Source: Dermatemys mawii
Taxonomy: Eukaryota > Chordata > Testudines > Dermatemydidae
Reading direction: 5' to 3'
Length of the DNA: 64,000 bases
NCBI GenBank assembly: GCA_007922305.1
Contig: ML677335.1
Location: 34,615,216-34,679,215 of the forward strand
Part shown: positions 1 through 11,310 of the stretch, in pieces
Position numbering within the stretch: position 1 is the first letter of the stretch
Layout of the letters: each line of letters begins with the position of its first letter
Program-made: the position numbers and the translations under genes
The notes under the pieces: generated by a model
The model's input: only the letters and a program-made list of their open reading frames with translations
Databases searched by the model: none
Told to the model about the DNA's origin: nothing

Positions 1-402
1 GTTGTAATGCTACAGTCTTTCACTGTTGAGTAATATAAAACGATGTAGTGCTCTTAGCTTGCAAGCTAAAAATAGATGGGCCATTATCCTAAACAAGTTA
101 AAAATTATACAGACCCTGGGAAATATAGTTAGGCAAAGTTTGAATGTGTTTTGCGCTATTTCATGGCTAGCAAGTCATGTGGATACATAAGCGATTTAGC
201 ACAAAAGTAGCAGCAGGAATTCATGTCCAACATTCCCTTATACATAATTTCCTTAACTGCACAATGATTTTTGACTGTGTCCAAATTCCAGATGTTTACC
301 ATTTGAGCACTCTCTATACTCAGTCAACTGTTCACATATTTATTGGCTTAGTATATCATTATTTTCTAAACTTATGTTGATTTGTAAACCCATCCAACCA
401 AA
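1..402. other. Anonymous intronic sequence
   Basis: AT-rich single-copy-looking DNA. The 67-codon frame at 177-380 has no family resemblance and is taken as chance. Confidence 0.5.
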
Positions 403-1282
403 AGAATCATAGAATATAATGGTCCAAAATGCCATTAGCCTTCTTGGCAACAAGAACACACTGTTGACTCATATCCAGCTTCTTGTTTACTGTAACCCCT
501 GGGTCCATTTCTGAAGAACTGCTGCCAAGCCACACGGTCCCTAGTCTGTAGCAGACAGTGCATGGGATTCTTCCATCCCAAGTGCAGGACTCCACACTTG
601 TTCTTGTTGAACCTCATCAGATGTCTTTTGGCACAATCCTCTAATTTGTGTAGGTCCCTCTGATACTATCCCTACCCTCCAGCATATCACCACTCCTCCC
701 AGTTTAGTGTCATCTGCGAACTTGCTGAGGGTGCAGTCCACGCCATCCTCCAGATCATTAATGAAGATATTGAACAAAACTAGCCCCAGGACCAACCCAC
801 TTGATACCAGCTGCCAACTAGACATGGAGCTGTTGATCGCTATCCTTTGAGCGAGATAATCTAGCCAGCTTTCTAGTCATCTTTTAGTCAATTCATTCAG
901 CGAATACTAATTTAACTTGTTGGCAAGAATATTGTGGGAGACCTGTACCAAAAGCTTTGCCAAAGTCAAGGAATAACACGTCCACTGCTTTCCTCTCATC
1001 CACAGAGCCAGTTATCTTATCATAGAAGGCAATTAGGTTAGTCACGCATGACTTTCCCTTGGTGAATCCATGCTGACTGTTCCTGATCACTTTTCTCTCT
1101 TCAAAATGCTTCAAAATTGATTCCTTGAGGACCTGCTCCATGATTTTTCCAGGGACTGAGGTGAGGCTGACTAGCCTGTACTCACCTGGATCTTCGGCCT
1201 TACCTTGTCTAAAAGGTGGGCACTATATTAGCCTTTTTTCAGTCCTCCGGGACTTCCCCTGACCTTCATGAGTTTTCAAAGA
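403..1282 (-). mobile_element. CR1 LINE fragment, reverse transcriptase region, inactive
   Basis: On the minus strand the pieces read as a CR1 reverse transcriptase. In order there is a segment beginning near [20 protein letters not shown] with [11 protein letters not shown] and NLIAFYDK, a palm segment NDLEDGVDCTLSKFADD (the FADD catalytic block), then NPMHCLL and [17 protein letters not shown]. The frame is broken several times and there is no intact ORF. At its left edge (403-415) lies the reverse complement of ATTCTATGATTCT, the CR1 3' terminus, so the segment between KKANGI and the terminus has been deleted. The right edge abuts a second CR1 fragment in the opposite orientation near 1283. 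CR1 is the dominant LINE of birds, crocodilians and turtles. Confidence 0.9.
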
Positions 1283-1998
1283 TAACCGAGTGGCTAGGCA
1301 GCAGGTCTTCAGAAAGGACCTAGGGATTACAGTGGACGAGAAGCTGGATATGAGTCAACAGTTTGCTCTTGTTGCCAAGAAGGCTAATGGCATTTTTGAC
1401 TGTATAAGTAGGAGCATTGCCAGCAGATCGAGGGACGTGATTATTCCCCTCTATTCGACATTGGTGAGGCCTCATCTGGAGTACTGTGTCCAGTTTTGGG
1501 ACCCACACTACAAGAAGGATGTGGAAAAATTGGAAAAAGAGTCCAGCAGAGGGTGACAAAAATGATTAGGGGGCTGAAGCACATGACTTGTTAGGAGAGG
1601 CTGATGGAACTGGGATTATTTAGTCTGCAGAAGAAAAGAATGAGGGTGGATTTGATAACTGGTTTCAACTACCTAAAAGGGGGTTCCAAAGAGGATGGAT
1701 CTAGACTATTCTCAGTGGTACCAGATGACAGAACAAAGAGTAATAGTCTAGAGTTGCAGGGGGAAGGTTTAGGTTGGGTATTACAAAAACTTTTTCACTA
1801 GGAGTATGGTGAAGCACTGGAATAGGTTACCTAAGGAGGTCATGGAATCTCATTCCTTAGAAGTTTTCAAGGTCAGGCTTGACAAAGCCCTGGCTAAGAA
1901 TGATTTAGTTGGTTGGTTGGTCCTGCTTTGAGCAGGGGGGTGGATTAGATGACCTCCTAAGGTTCCTTCCAACCCTGATATTCTATGATTCTATGATT
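1283..1998 (+). mobile_element. CR1 LINE 3' end, 5'-truncated
   Basis: The plus strand reads [20 protein letters not shown], then [20 protein letters not shown] and [11 protein letters not shown], which is the C-terminal part of CR1 ORF2. It continues through ELGLFSLQKKRMRVDL to the 3' UTR with GATGACCTCCTAAGG and ends with TTCTATGATTCTATGATTC at 1980-1998. Stops and frameshifts interrupt the frame. The 5' truncation is normal for CR1. It is fused head to head with the minus-strand CR1 piece on its left. Confidence 0.92.
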
Positions 1999-2540
1999 CA
2001 CTCAAGCCTCTGTGCCCACACTGATGCTGTACTCATTTTTCTGTGGTGTTAAGACTTCTGATGGGCATATCCCACAGTACTTTGTAGTGGAATACACTGA
2101 GACATGTTATTCATTCTTTCCCAGTAGTAGTACTTGTCTCTCCTTTGTGTGGAGAATTGTGGGAAGGCATTGGAGGACTAGTGGAACTTGAGTAGAGCTA
2201 GCCTGCATCCACATTACAGAGAGGTTATGTTCACAGCTGACAAGTTGTGCTAACTCAAGCTTTAGCCTATTCTCCCTCACAGGAAGGACAATGTGAGTTA
2301 ATAACACCATCAAATGTGCATTAAGGGTGTTTTTTGGATGATTTTTTTAAAATGTGGACAACATTTATGTTGGGGAACACTAATTATACTTTGAGTTAAC
2401 TTTGCAGTGAAGATAGGCTCCCCTAATTATTTATTCCTCATGTTCCTAGACACAAGACACTTGGGGTCAACTTTGCATAAGTGTTGAGCAACCGCAACTG
2501 AAGTCAACTGGAGCTGTACTGAAGTTCAGACACTGTTCTT
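1999..2540. other. Anonymous intronic sequence
   Basis: No coding signal. Phrases such as TTGTGCTAACTCAAG resemble old DNA-transposon debris, but no termini are visible. Confidence 0.4.
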
Positions 2541-2836
2541 CTCTCCCAAGACATAAAACACCATCTTCTGGAAGAAATCAACATTTAAATGCCTATTCTG
2601 AGAATGACTTTTGAGAGGGGGATGGGGGATAGAGGCAAGAAGAGAACAGTGCTTCATATTATTTATCAAGTGCTATCACACTTATGCTCTTAATACATTG
2701 ATTTCTTCCAGAAGATGGTGTTGTATATCTTGGGAGAGAAGGGACTTTTGAGAGGGGAATGGGGGGGTAGAGGCAAGAAGAGAACAATGCTTTGTATTAT
2801 TTATCAAGTGCTATCACACTTATGCTCTTAATACAT
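2541..2836. repeat. Interlaced inverted and direct duplication
   Basis: A 41-bp segment at 2541-2581 (CTCTCCCAAGACATAAAACA start) recurs inverted at 2698-2738 with about 39 of 41 bases matching. A roughly 93-bp segment at 2606-2698 (GACTTTTGAGAGG...) recurs in direct orientation at 2743-2836 with a few substitutions and one 1-bp length difference. The order is inverted arm, unit, inverted arm, unit. This is not a standard transposon layout and looks like replication template switching. Confidence 0.85.
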
Positions 2837-3373
2837 GGTTTTATAGTTATTGTGTAAATATACACATACATACACAGGGAAGATGTGACATCTGGGCTAA
2901 GGTTTCACCATGACATGCTGGCTGGGTAACTTTTTTTCCCTAGAAAATCTGCAATATTCATTTGATAATTAAATGCTAAAGAAAGCCAAAAATTTTAGCT
3001 GCATCTCCCACTAATCCAGCTTGCCAGACAGCCACACACCACTTTTTCACAAAAAAGTTTTTGGGCAAAAACCTTCACAATGATCACCACATAGCATGTA
3101 TTTTCTCTAACCTTCTGCTGCTGTATTTATGCAAAAATATAAAGTCACCCACCCGTCACTATTAGTTATCACAGGTTTGAGCTCGCATGATATGAGAAAC
3201 AATATTTTTCTGTCGGAAAATCTCACTATTTTTCACATATTAAAATTTTTATTTGGTTTTCAAAGAATTGATGTAATAAATCAAAAAATATATCCCCAAT
3301 TTGTCAAAAAAGTGAACTGAAATGAAATTGAATGGCATTTTGTATTTATCACTGGAAACCATTATATGCCAAC
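2837..3373. other. Anonymous AT-rich intronic sequence
   Basis: No gene, terminus or repeat recognised. The 63-codon frame at 3129-3320 is low-complexity and judged chance. Confidence 0.4.
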
Positions 3374-3845
3374 TGTGGCAGGGCTAGGGTAAAAAACCCA
3401 TCTTTGCCCTGCCCCTGGGGGCTAAACCCCACTTTCTGGCAGAAGGGCCAGAGGCAGAGGCCAGTCATAGCCAGCAGGAGAGCCCAGCTGGAAGCCTTCT
3501 GTACCATACGCTCACAGAGTTGGCTCGGGCTGAGTGGCTGCATCTGGGGCAGGAAACTGATCAGGCTTGAAAAAGATTGACTCATGGTCAGTAGTGGGGA
3601 AGCCAGGTAGGGAAGAGGAGATAGGAGCTCTGTCTCCTGGCTGCAGTTAAGGCTTCGAGAGCCCAGAAAGGCGACCAGCAAAACAGTGGGGATAACTGTC
3701 TGGGGATTGGGTGAGCACTATTAGTCACTAGGGAGCCATGTATGTGTATTATAAATAAAGGGCACTTGGGTGAAGCACTAAAGAATGGTGTGAAGACCCT
3801 CTTTGGGAACCCAGAGAACACCAGGGCAGCCCAGACCCCGTGACA
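3374..3845 (+). mobile_element. Probable solo LTR
   Basis: A GC-richer 472-bp block starts TGTGGCAGGGCTAGGG and ends GACCCCGTGACA, the TG...CA form of an LTR. It contains TATAAATAAAGGG, which includes a polyadenylation signal, about 100 bp before the end. The flanks are CCAAC on the left and CCCAC on the right, a 4-of-5 match to a 5-bp target duplication. The open frames over it (82 to 110 codons on both strands) reflect GC content and are not genes. No internal retroviral or Gypsy genes flank it. Confidence 0.55.
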
Positions 3846-6258
3846 CCCACACAAAGAAATTTGCTAACTTAGAGTTAAGGTTAGTAGACTGTGTAGCCCA
3901 GAACATAAATGGTAGAAATTTCAACAGCCCACAACAAACCATTCAAACTCTTTTCTCAGTCACAACAGCTTCCTTCTTCTCCCACTCTCTATGCAAAAAT
4001 AAATCTTCAGCTCCAACCTATAGGCACAAGCTTGAATGTTTCAGTGACTAATGATTGAATCACAGAAGGCTCGTGAGAGGCAGAAGCTCCACTATGGAAT
4101 TGGTGGATCTGCTATATAGCCATTTGAATTGCAAGATTCCCTTCTTCCTGTCGCCTCCCAGTAATAGGGGTCCAATACAGTGGGAGAAGAAAAGGTGGAG
4201 GGGGTGAGGGGAGAACTTGCTGCTGAAAATGCCTCAAGAATTGCAGCTACCAAGTCTGCTCAAGATGTAGTTTCTCTACTGGGTCACAAGAGGGGAGTTA
4301 CAATCTGGGTGTGAAGTCTCTGTCAGACTTTGACAAGTCTCCAAACATAAGCAAGTATATGGAGAGATTGGAGATGTATAGGTAGAGGAGGAAATAATAA
4401 GTGGAACATAGGCAAAGGGAGACAGAAAGATGTCAGGAGCAGGGCTGAAAAGCAGAGGTCCCAACTGACTCCTTGACCCCAGCTTGAGTTCAGACGCCAA
4501 TTCCCTGGCCTACGTTGGCATTCTCATGACCTCTCTTTCATTCTTTCCACTAACCCACATGCCAAACTCATTTTCCCCCTTCTTCGTTTACTTTTATAGA
4601 AATACAATTTCCCAGTTGGAAAAGGGTTACAGGAGTGTGGCACAAGCCATCAATGATAAACATTGTGGGGAAGACCGGGTCTGCACAGCAGTACTGGGCA
4701 CCCCAATTCTCCAGCTCTGCTCTGAGGCCTCACTGACAATCACATGCCTCTTCTGTTACCCACATCTCCCACACCATCCCTCAATCCTTGCAGCACATAG
4801 TTAATTGGACAGATTTATTTATAACACTCCGGTTGAGCCTCAGTTCTAACAAACCAGGTGCTCCTCAGTGGGGTTGCTGTCTTATAGCAGAGCTGCAAGC
4901 TCTAGGCCTCCTGAGAATTTGGACTTCCTCCCCCACTTCCCAGCTGCTGACCTCTTCCATGTTCCCCTCCCCCCCCTTCTTTTTTAAAATCAACATGGCT
5001 GAGATAGGTTATCGGGACAAAAAAGGAGAGTTTATAGTGAACATCTTACACCTCAAGCTTCAAAGAGCTGCCCCTTTTGTCTCAGAAATGGGACTTCAAA
5101 TATCCATCCATTTTTTCTTGGCAAGGACCTCTCCAGTTATGAAGAATAACTCTGTTACCTATTAAAATGTAAAAGTGACCTGTATCTGAGGTATTATGAG
5201 TGTTTGTTCTGACAATCCAAGAAGGTTATTTAGCTAGAGGATTGTAATCAAAATGAGACGTTTCATCTGCAAAAGCCAGAAAAATAATATTTTAACCAAA
5301 AAATGTTTATTGAAAAATCAGTTGCCAAGGTATTGGGACAAATTTGGAGACTAAATTCAAATCAACAATGTGAAAAAGGAGGGTATTATTCCTTTAACTG
5401 TAATTTGCAGTGTAACCTTAACAGTGCCTCCATGACAACATATACTTTGCTTAGATCATAAGAGAAGATTTCATCCACAAGACCTTCAATATGGATAAGC
5501 TTGTTACAAATACATGATTTACGGCATGCTCAACTAAAACTGAGAAAAATCCCGCTGGACTTGGAAAAGTTACCCAGATCAGATGTCAGACTTCACATAA
5601 TTTATCTTGAAAAATGCTCAGTTGTTTGTCTGTTCTCATTGCAATACATCACTCTTTCAACACTGCATCTAGCAACATATCTTTTTCATGACATATCAGT
5701 TGGAAGTTCAGTAACCTTTTATTCCAAGAGAACTATGTTTTTGCCTGACGATATTGTTACTATTTGTAGTTTGTTTGCTTTTAAATCACATATTACTAAT
5801 AGAACGGAGAACCTCAGATGCCTTTTGAGAGGAAAAAAAGTCTTGGAGACAGGACTACCTTTTGTTGCTAAGGAAGCATCCTGTATTAATGTCAGTAACT
5901 GAGAAAATGTCCACTGTGAGCGGATACATGCACACACACACAAAAACAGCTAGACAACATCAAATCAATGAGTCCCCGAGCCAGCACTGCACTTCCAATA
6001 TTAGTCTAACTAGCAATACCAGCTTTCACCACTTTGAACTCTGAATGAATCTTTCTTACCTCATCAAACCAAACTGAAGAATACAGCAATTCCCAACCAT
6101 TTTTGCTGGATGTGCGATCCTCTAACAATTGCTAGGTTAATACTTTGATTGTTTGTTTCCTATCCATTTCTGTGTATTGTCCTTTTTGTGTTTTGTATAA
6201 AAATGCATATATTCTTTGTTTGCTCCCCCTTCAAAAACTAATGCTGTACACACTATAT

Positions 6259-6261
<3 letters not shown>
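3846..6261. other. Anonymous intronic sequence
   Basis: About 2.4 kb without a recognisable gene or element. Several frames of 60-133 codons exist, the longest at 5501-5902, but none has family motifs or splice context. Confidence 0.45.

Positions 6262-6295
<34 letters not shown>
6262..6295. repeat. (CA)n microsatellite
   Basis: Seventeen uninterrupted CA units. Confidence 0.97.
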
Positions 6296-6297
<2 letters not shown>

Positions 6298-6579
6298 AAA
6301 AATATCTAAGAACACTGCAATACCAAATCAGAGGCCCTTTTCTAGATCAAGGGAAACTGACTTAATCTATCTGTGGAATTCTGTAACATCTTTCAAGTTA
6401 AAGACCTGGATTTAGAGAAATCATATTTCTCAATGTAGGGCCTTCACCTGAAAGAACAGCATAGGTTAAATATTCCATCTCATGCAGAGCATAACATAAG
6501 ACCTATAAACCATTTAGGTCCCACTTAAATTTTCAAACCAAGACCTAAGTGAGATTTAAGGAATGCATAGGCTTTAATG

Positions 6580-6990
6580 CAGGGGTCTCAAACTCCCAGC
6601 CTGCAGGCCATCTGTGGCCTGAGAACCTCTCCACTGCGGCAGAGGAGAGACGGGAGGAGAGACATAGGTAAACATACTGCCAGCAATCTCTGCTGTAACT
6701 GTTGCCCCCTGTAGCTCCCTCTGGCTGGAGAAGAGGGACAGAGATACCATCACCAGTTGCCTGGCAAAGTCAGCCATGGAGGTAGCATCACTTTTTCCCA
6801 CAATGAATATAAACAAGTCAAAATACCGAACACAACTATCTGATGCACACCTTGCTGCAATCCTGAAGGTTCCAACTGCTCAGTCACGGAGGCCAAACAT
6901 CAACAAACTGAAAGAACTGAAACATTGCCAGGTGTCTGGCAAACACTAAAAACTCTCTGGCAGGTGAAGAATTGTATAAAGTTGTAGGAC
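6580..6990 (+). mobile_element. Internally deleted hAT (Charlie-like) DNA transposon remnant
   Basis: The left end CAGGGGTCTCAAACTCCC is a typical hAT/Charlie terminal inverted repeat, beginning at 6580. About 200 bp later the sequence jumps into the C-terminal codons of a hAT transposase (6803-6949). The middle of the transposase is missing. No matching right terminus was found with confidence, so the right edge is approximate. Confidence 0.7.
6803..6949 (+). pseudogene. hAT transposase C-terminal remnant
   Basis: A 48-codon open stretch reads MNINKSKYRTQLSDAHLAAI, continues with LKVPTAQS and ends CQVSGKH followed by a TAA stop. This is the extreme C-terminus of the Charlie-type transposase family that also gave rise to the GTF2IRD2 fusion domain and ZBED-like genes (family knowledge). 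It lies after the hATC dimerisation region. The N-terminal BED finger and RNase H-like catalytic core are absent here. A separate element at 49497-50525 in this window carries the N-terminal half of the same type of transposase. The fragment cannot be functional. Confidence 0.75.
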
Positions 6991-7594
6991 AGCCTTATTA
7001 TTTCTAAGAAATTCCAAATAAAAATACAATATAAAGATTTTCTTTTCTGGACACCATCTTCAGTGACATTCTTGGCACTAGGAAGATCTGAAGACTGGCA
7101 CTGGCCGTAAGGCAAATTGAGTTTGAGATTCAATGTGACCTCTCTGCACAGATCTGGAGTTGTGTGTGTAGACCAGTCTCATAACTCACTAATTCTGAAT
7201 TAATTCCTTCTAACTCTTCAGAATAAAAATTTAAAAATACATCATTGCAAAGGTAAACTTACTGATTTTCACTAATATATCAGATTGGACTTGAATAACC
7301 TTGAACAGCCAGACAAGAACTCCTAGACTAGCATCAGGAGTTGAAAGTCATGTACTGCACTTTGGAAACAATTTATTTTATATCCATCATCTAACCTACA
7401 ATATGACCTCAGTGTCATCATAATTTTGCCATTCTGGATGCATGAACTATCATTAGGTTAGAATTCCCTCTAGAATATTGTGAGAGGAAAAGTGCTGTAT
7501 TATCATTACTATTTGTATTGCAATAGTGTCCAACGATCTCAAACTTGATGAGTGGAGGGGGCACTGTACAAATGTACTATCATTGAAGTAATTT
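6990..7594. other. Anonymous intronic sequence
   Basis: No gene seen. The first 150 bp may be the 3' part of the preceding hAT relic. Confidence 0.4.
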
Positions 7595-7845
7595 TCATAG
7601 AAACATAGGCCTGGTGGGCTCCTCCTGGGCTACTGAGCTCAATCCCTGCTAGTGCAGGCAACTCCTTCACCCAATCTCTTTCATAAATATATCAAATTCA
7701 ACCTTAAAACTAGTTAGACTGTTTGCCTCTACTGCTCCTATTGGGAGGCTGTTCCAAAAACACACTCCTTTGATGATTAAAAACCTTCCTTTAATTTCCA
7801 GCCTAAATGTATTTATGCCCATGAGACAAACCAGCATCTGTACCA
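7595..7845 (-). mobile_element. Old CR1 LINE 3' end
   Basis: The plus strand shows the reverse of a CR1 3' region: TCATAGAAACATAGGCC at the left, then phrases such as GGGAGGCTGTTCC and TTTAATTTCCAGCCTAAA. It is more diverged than the CR1 copies at 1283 and 59437 and lacks a coding remnant. Confidence 0.75.
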
Positions 7846-8360
7846 GGGCTGCTCATTCAGCTATGACTCACCCCTGCAACACAGCCTGCTGTGACTCATC
7901 TTTCACATATACTACAGAGGCTATTCACTGGATAGGGCCTGGGTCAGAGGACCCCCAAGAGCAGGTATTTCACTGACCCCACCAGAGACACAAGTCAGTC
8001 TGTGCAACAGTACCATTCCGTTGGGAACCCTCCTGCTGACTCTCTAGCTTCCGCCTGCCCTCTTGCCCCAGCCTTGTTCCAGCCCACTTCAGCCTTGCCC
8101 ACGTCCTAGTCTCACTCTGTTCTAGCTCTGTTCCTACCTCCTGACTGACCCTCTTGGACTGACTCTAGCCCAATTTTAACCTTCAGCATGCTGCCAGACT
8201 CTGACTATGAACCTGATTTGGCTGTCTACAGATTCTGATTCCAGTTCTGACCAACAGGCTGTCCTTAGACCCTGGTCCTGATCCTATATCCAGCTTCAAC
8301 CCTTGTTACCTGTTCTTGACCACTGTTCTAATGACCTAGCCTGTCTGCATAGAACCTACA
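7846..8360. repeat. Degenerate C/T-rich sequence, possible LTR remnant
   Basis: From about 8000 to 8340 the sequence is built of loosely repeated CTGACTCT, CTTGTTCCA and CCTGACC words. Such degenerate pyrimidine-rich blocks occur in reptile LTR retrotransposons, but no LTR ends are visible. Confidence 0.35.
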
Positions 8361-9039
8361 GCCTCACAATGCCTAGCTTATACCCATTATACCCTTTCCT
8401 CAGATTTCCAATCAAGTCTTAGAGCAGACATATGATTCTGATATTAGAATAAAGTGGGTAATTTTAATAACACTATTTTACAAACAAGAATTTTGTCTAG
8501 GAGCAAAGAAGACCAAAGTGGTGACTTTTTAGTTTTTAACTATTTATTCATGCTGTGGGGAAATTAAATAAAAAGAGCATTTGGTTTCCACATCAAAATG
8601 TGAGTAGTGTTGATCTAATTTTTGGGGATTAGAACTGAACTGTGAAACCTGATTTATTCTATACCTTCTGCTCAATAGTTGTTCTCTACACCATTCACAA
8701 ACATGAAAAGCCTATCCCAAAAGGTCACTGACAATTTAGAGAGCACACAAGTTTTGTTGGGTCTAAATATAAAACTTTCAGGTCTATTATCAGTAGTCTA
8801 ATATTTTGTCCCTGTGAGTACATTTTTTCTGGTTTCAACACACGTCTATTGTGCATCTTCAGAAGTATGTGCTTTTTCCGTTTATTCTGCCCTTCCAACA
8901 TCTTGGATAGCGTGAGAAGCAACCTATTATCCCAGGATACACTAGACAATGAAAAATAATGGTCACAAGGTGATATTCATTTGTGGTAAAGGGAATACAT
9001 TCCTGTGTAATTTAAATAAATCTCTTCTCCTATCAAACA
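8361..9039. other. Anonymous intronic sequence
   Basis: AT-rich, no gene or element recognised. Confidence 0.4.
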
Positions 9040-9110
9040 TGCTGTATAACCCTGTGCAAGGCATTTAACTTTGCTAAGCCTCAGGACCCAATTTTCCATT
9101 GCTCTGCTTG
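9040..9110 (+). repeat. MIR-like SINE core fragment
   Basis: The order CTGTGCAAGGCATTTAACTT then GCTAAGCCTCAG follows the conserved MIR core (CTTGGGCAAGT...CTCTGAGCCTCAG). Only about 70 bp remain. Confidence 0.55.
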
Positions 9111-9285
9111 GGTACAGAGTGCAAAGGTCTGAATGGGTGCTTCCTGGTTTTTGGATACCTATTTCTAGCCCACATTAAAGTTGCAGGGATTTAGCTTTAA
9201 CTTACCCAGTGAAGAATTCTCAAGGGGTAACCTAAGGCTAAAGTTCACTTTACACCACGTAAGTACTTACCTTCATAAGAGCTTA

Positions 9286-9486
9286 TACACTGTTACCTCA
9301 ATATAACGCTGTCCCCAGGAGCCAAAAAATCGTACCATGGTAAAGGTGAAACCGCATTATATCGAAGCCAGACATGACGCTCTGATCCACCGCAGCGCAC
9401 AGCCACGCCCCTCTGTAATGCTCCTTTACCGTGTTATATCAGAATTTGCCTTACATCGGACTGCGTTATATCGAGGTAGCAGTGTA
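9286..9486. mobile_element. TA-flanked MITE, Tc1/mariner-Tigger type
   Basis: The left end TACACTGTTACCTCAATATA and the reverse complement of the right end TACACTGCTACCTCGATATA are near-identical inverted termini. The element is 201 bp, has no coding capacity, and is flanked by TA dinucleotides at 9284-9285 and 9487-9488, the target site of this superfamily. Confidence 0.85.
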
Positions 9487-9488
9487 TA

Positions 9489-10912
9489 ATACGTCTCAGA
9501 GGATCAGAGTGAAAAATACTACTGTTACATGAGTTTTCCTGTTAGGAATAGGTGAACTAGTTAAGAAAAATATTAGCATTATTTCGACTCTGAATGAAAC
9601 CTGAAGAGAAATTTCTTTGTGAGTTATTAAGACAAACTAATACTTCCCAAATTATTATTTTTTATGTTTAGAAGGGCACTTTTTTGTGTTTGTGTGTCCT
9701 ACCTCTACACATTCTCTTTTGAGACAATTGGAAACGGGAAAGAGGGTTTCTTGTAAATATTGTGGTTTCAAGGAATGGGTAGCTCTTTCATTCCAAACCC
9801 AAGAAGTTATAGAATTGCCTTAACACTTGGGAGCCTCACTTAATTAAATCTCTGAACTATTTGAGGTTGGCTTTTAAAAAAAACAAAAAACAAAAAACAG
9901 AATACACTACATTTAGGAGTAAAAGCGGGAGGGGAACCAAAGACATGCGCACGTACTCCCTCTATTATGAAATTTCCATCACCTACAAACTTGTGACTTG
10001 CCTTAGCCTGCAAACTGCACATAATTCTGAGGTTATCATCTTTCATACTATTCTGCTCTTATATGCTACAGAGGTGATCATACTATGGATATTTCTAAAA
10101 TAATTTAGATGGATTCACTAGATGTATGTCAAAGGAATAAAGTCCACAATCTCTTATCAAGACATGGATTAACAGCAATATTAGACTGACTGTAGCACAA
10201 CTAACTATTCTAGGCTAATACTGTAATCAGATCTCCATAGGCAGATCTTTGTACTGATTTCAAGGGGATTCGCAGCAGGAATAAAATTCTGTCCCATGGA
10301 TCTGATTGCAAAATTGGATCCTTAGTCTTTTTTCCCCATGGATAATAACGATGATAGTAGCTGTAAAAATGAAAAGATGAACTACAAGTCAGTTCTAGAC
10401 TGAACAAACTAGTCTTGCTAGTCTATATTTTATTCCCAAGACTTGTTCATATTCATTTCTCTCTCTAGCAGAATGTGTGATTAAATTAAAAAGTTTAATA
10501 ATCAATTTGGGACCATGTATTATACTTAATACCCAATGGTATCAGTGCTTCTTAATACGAGTATCATTAATAAGCAAAAGACATTTAATGATATATTCTA
10601 TAAATGATTATGAGATTTTAAGAGCAGCATTTTTAATCAGCTGAAATCTAGCTTTCAAAGAGATTTCCTGATACTAAGAGGAAGTAATTTAAATCACCTT
10701 GATTTTGATATTTTTCAGTACTTTAAACACACACACAAATATATTACATGAAATATCCTGGCAGGAGTCCTAAAAGGACAAGTTGATGAAACCAAATCAA
10801 AGCTAACATGAATTTTATGATACTACCTATTTGGACAAAATAATCATTGATAACTTTGTAGTATGGGAATTCTTTTTGACATGCTTTAAATTTTAATAGG
10901 GATACAGCTTGT
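9489..10912. other. Anonymous intronic sequence
   Basis: AT-rich with an A-rich tract at 9876-9900. No gene or element recognised. Confidence 0.4.
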
Positions 10913-10917
10913 CTTGC

Positions 10918-11305
10918 TGTCACGGAGGGTGGGGGAGTCCCGTTCCCACACCCCCCACTTCCTGGGATTCACAGTGATTCTTAGCCAGCCAGTAGATCAG
11001 AAGGTTTATTTGAGATGCCAGGCACACAATCCCACTTAGAGCTGTCAGTACGAACAGGCCCCCTTGGCCCGGCCCTTCTGGGGGGCAGGAAGATGAGACC
11101 CCGAATCCGGGTTCCACACCTGCTTCCTCAGCCAGCATCTAACCCCTTTTCAAAAAAAACTCCAACGTCTGCCTGCCCTTTGTTCCCTTGCCAGCCCCAA
11201 GGTGTCAACTCCCCTCCCGCTCCATCTCAGGTTACAGCTCCAGGTTTCCAGGTCAGAGTAGCTTAGCCTCAGGAGTCATGTCCACCCTTCCCTCTACTTG
11301 TCACA
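10918..11305 (-). mobile_element. Solo LTR with 5-bp target duplication
   Basis: On the minus strand the 388-bp element begins TGTGACAAGTAGAGGG and ends CCACCCTCCGTGACA, with the TG...CA form of an LTR. A polyadenylation signal AATAAA lies in the minus-strand sequence CTCAAATAAACCTTCTG. It is bounded by CTTGC at 10913-10917 and CTTGC at 11306-11310, a perfect 5-bp target duplication. No internal coding region is attached, so it is a solo LTR left by recombination. The frames of 72 to 101 codons over it are incidental. Confidence 0.85.
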
Positions 11306-11310
11306 CTTGC

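Noticed and set aside
3349..3681. 110-codon minus ORF
   Set aside because: Lies within a probable solo LTR; no homology recognised.
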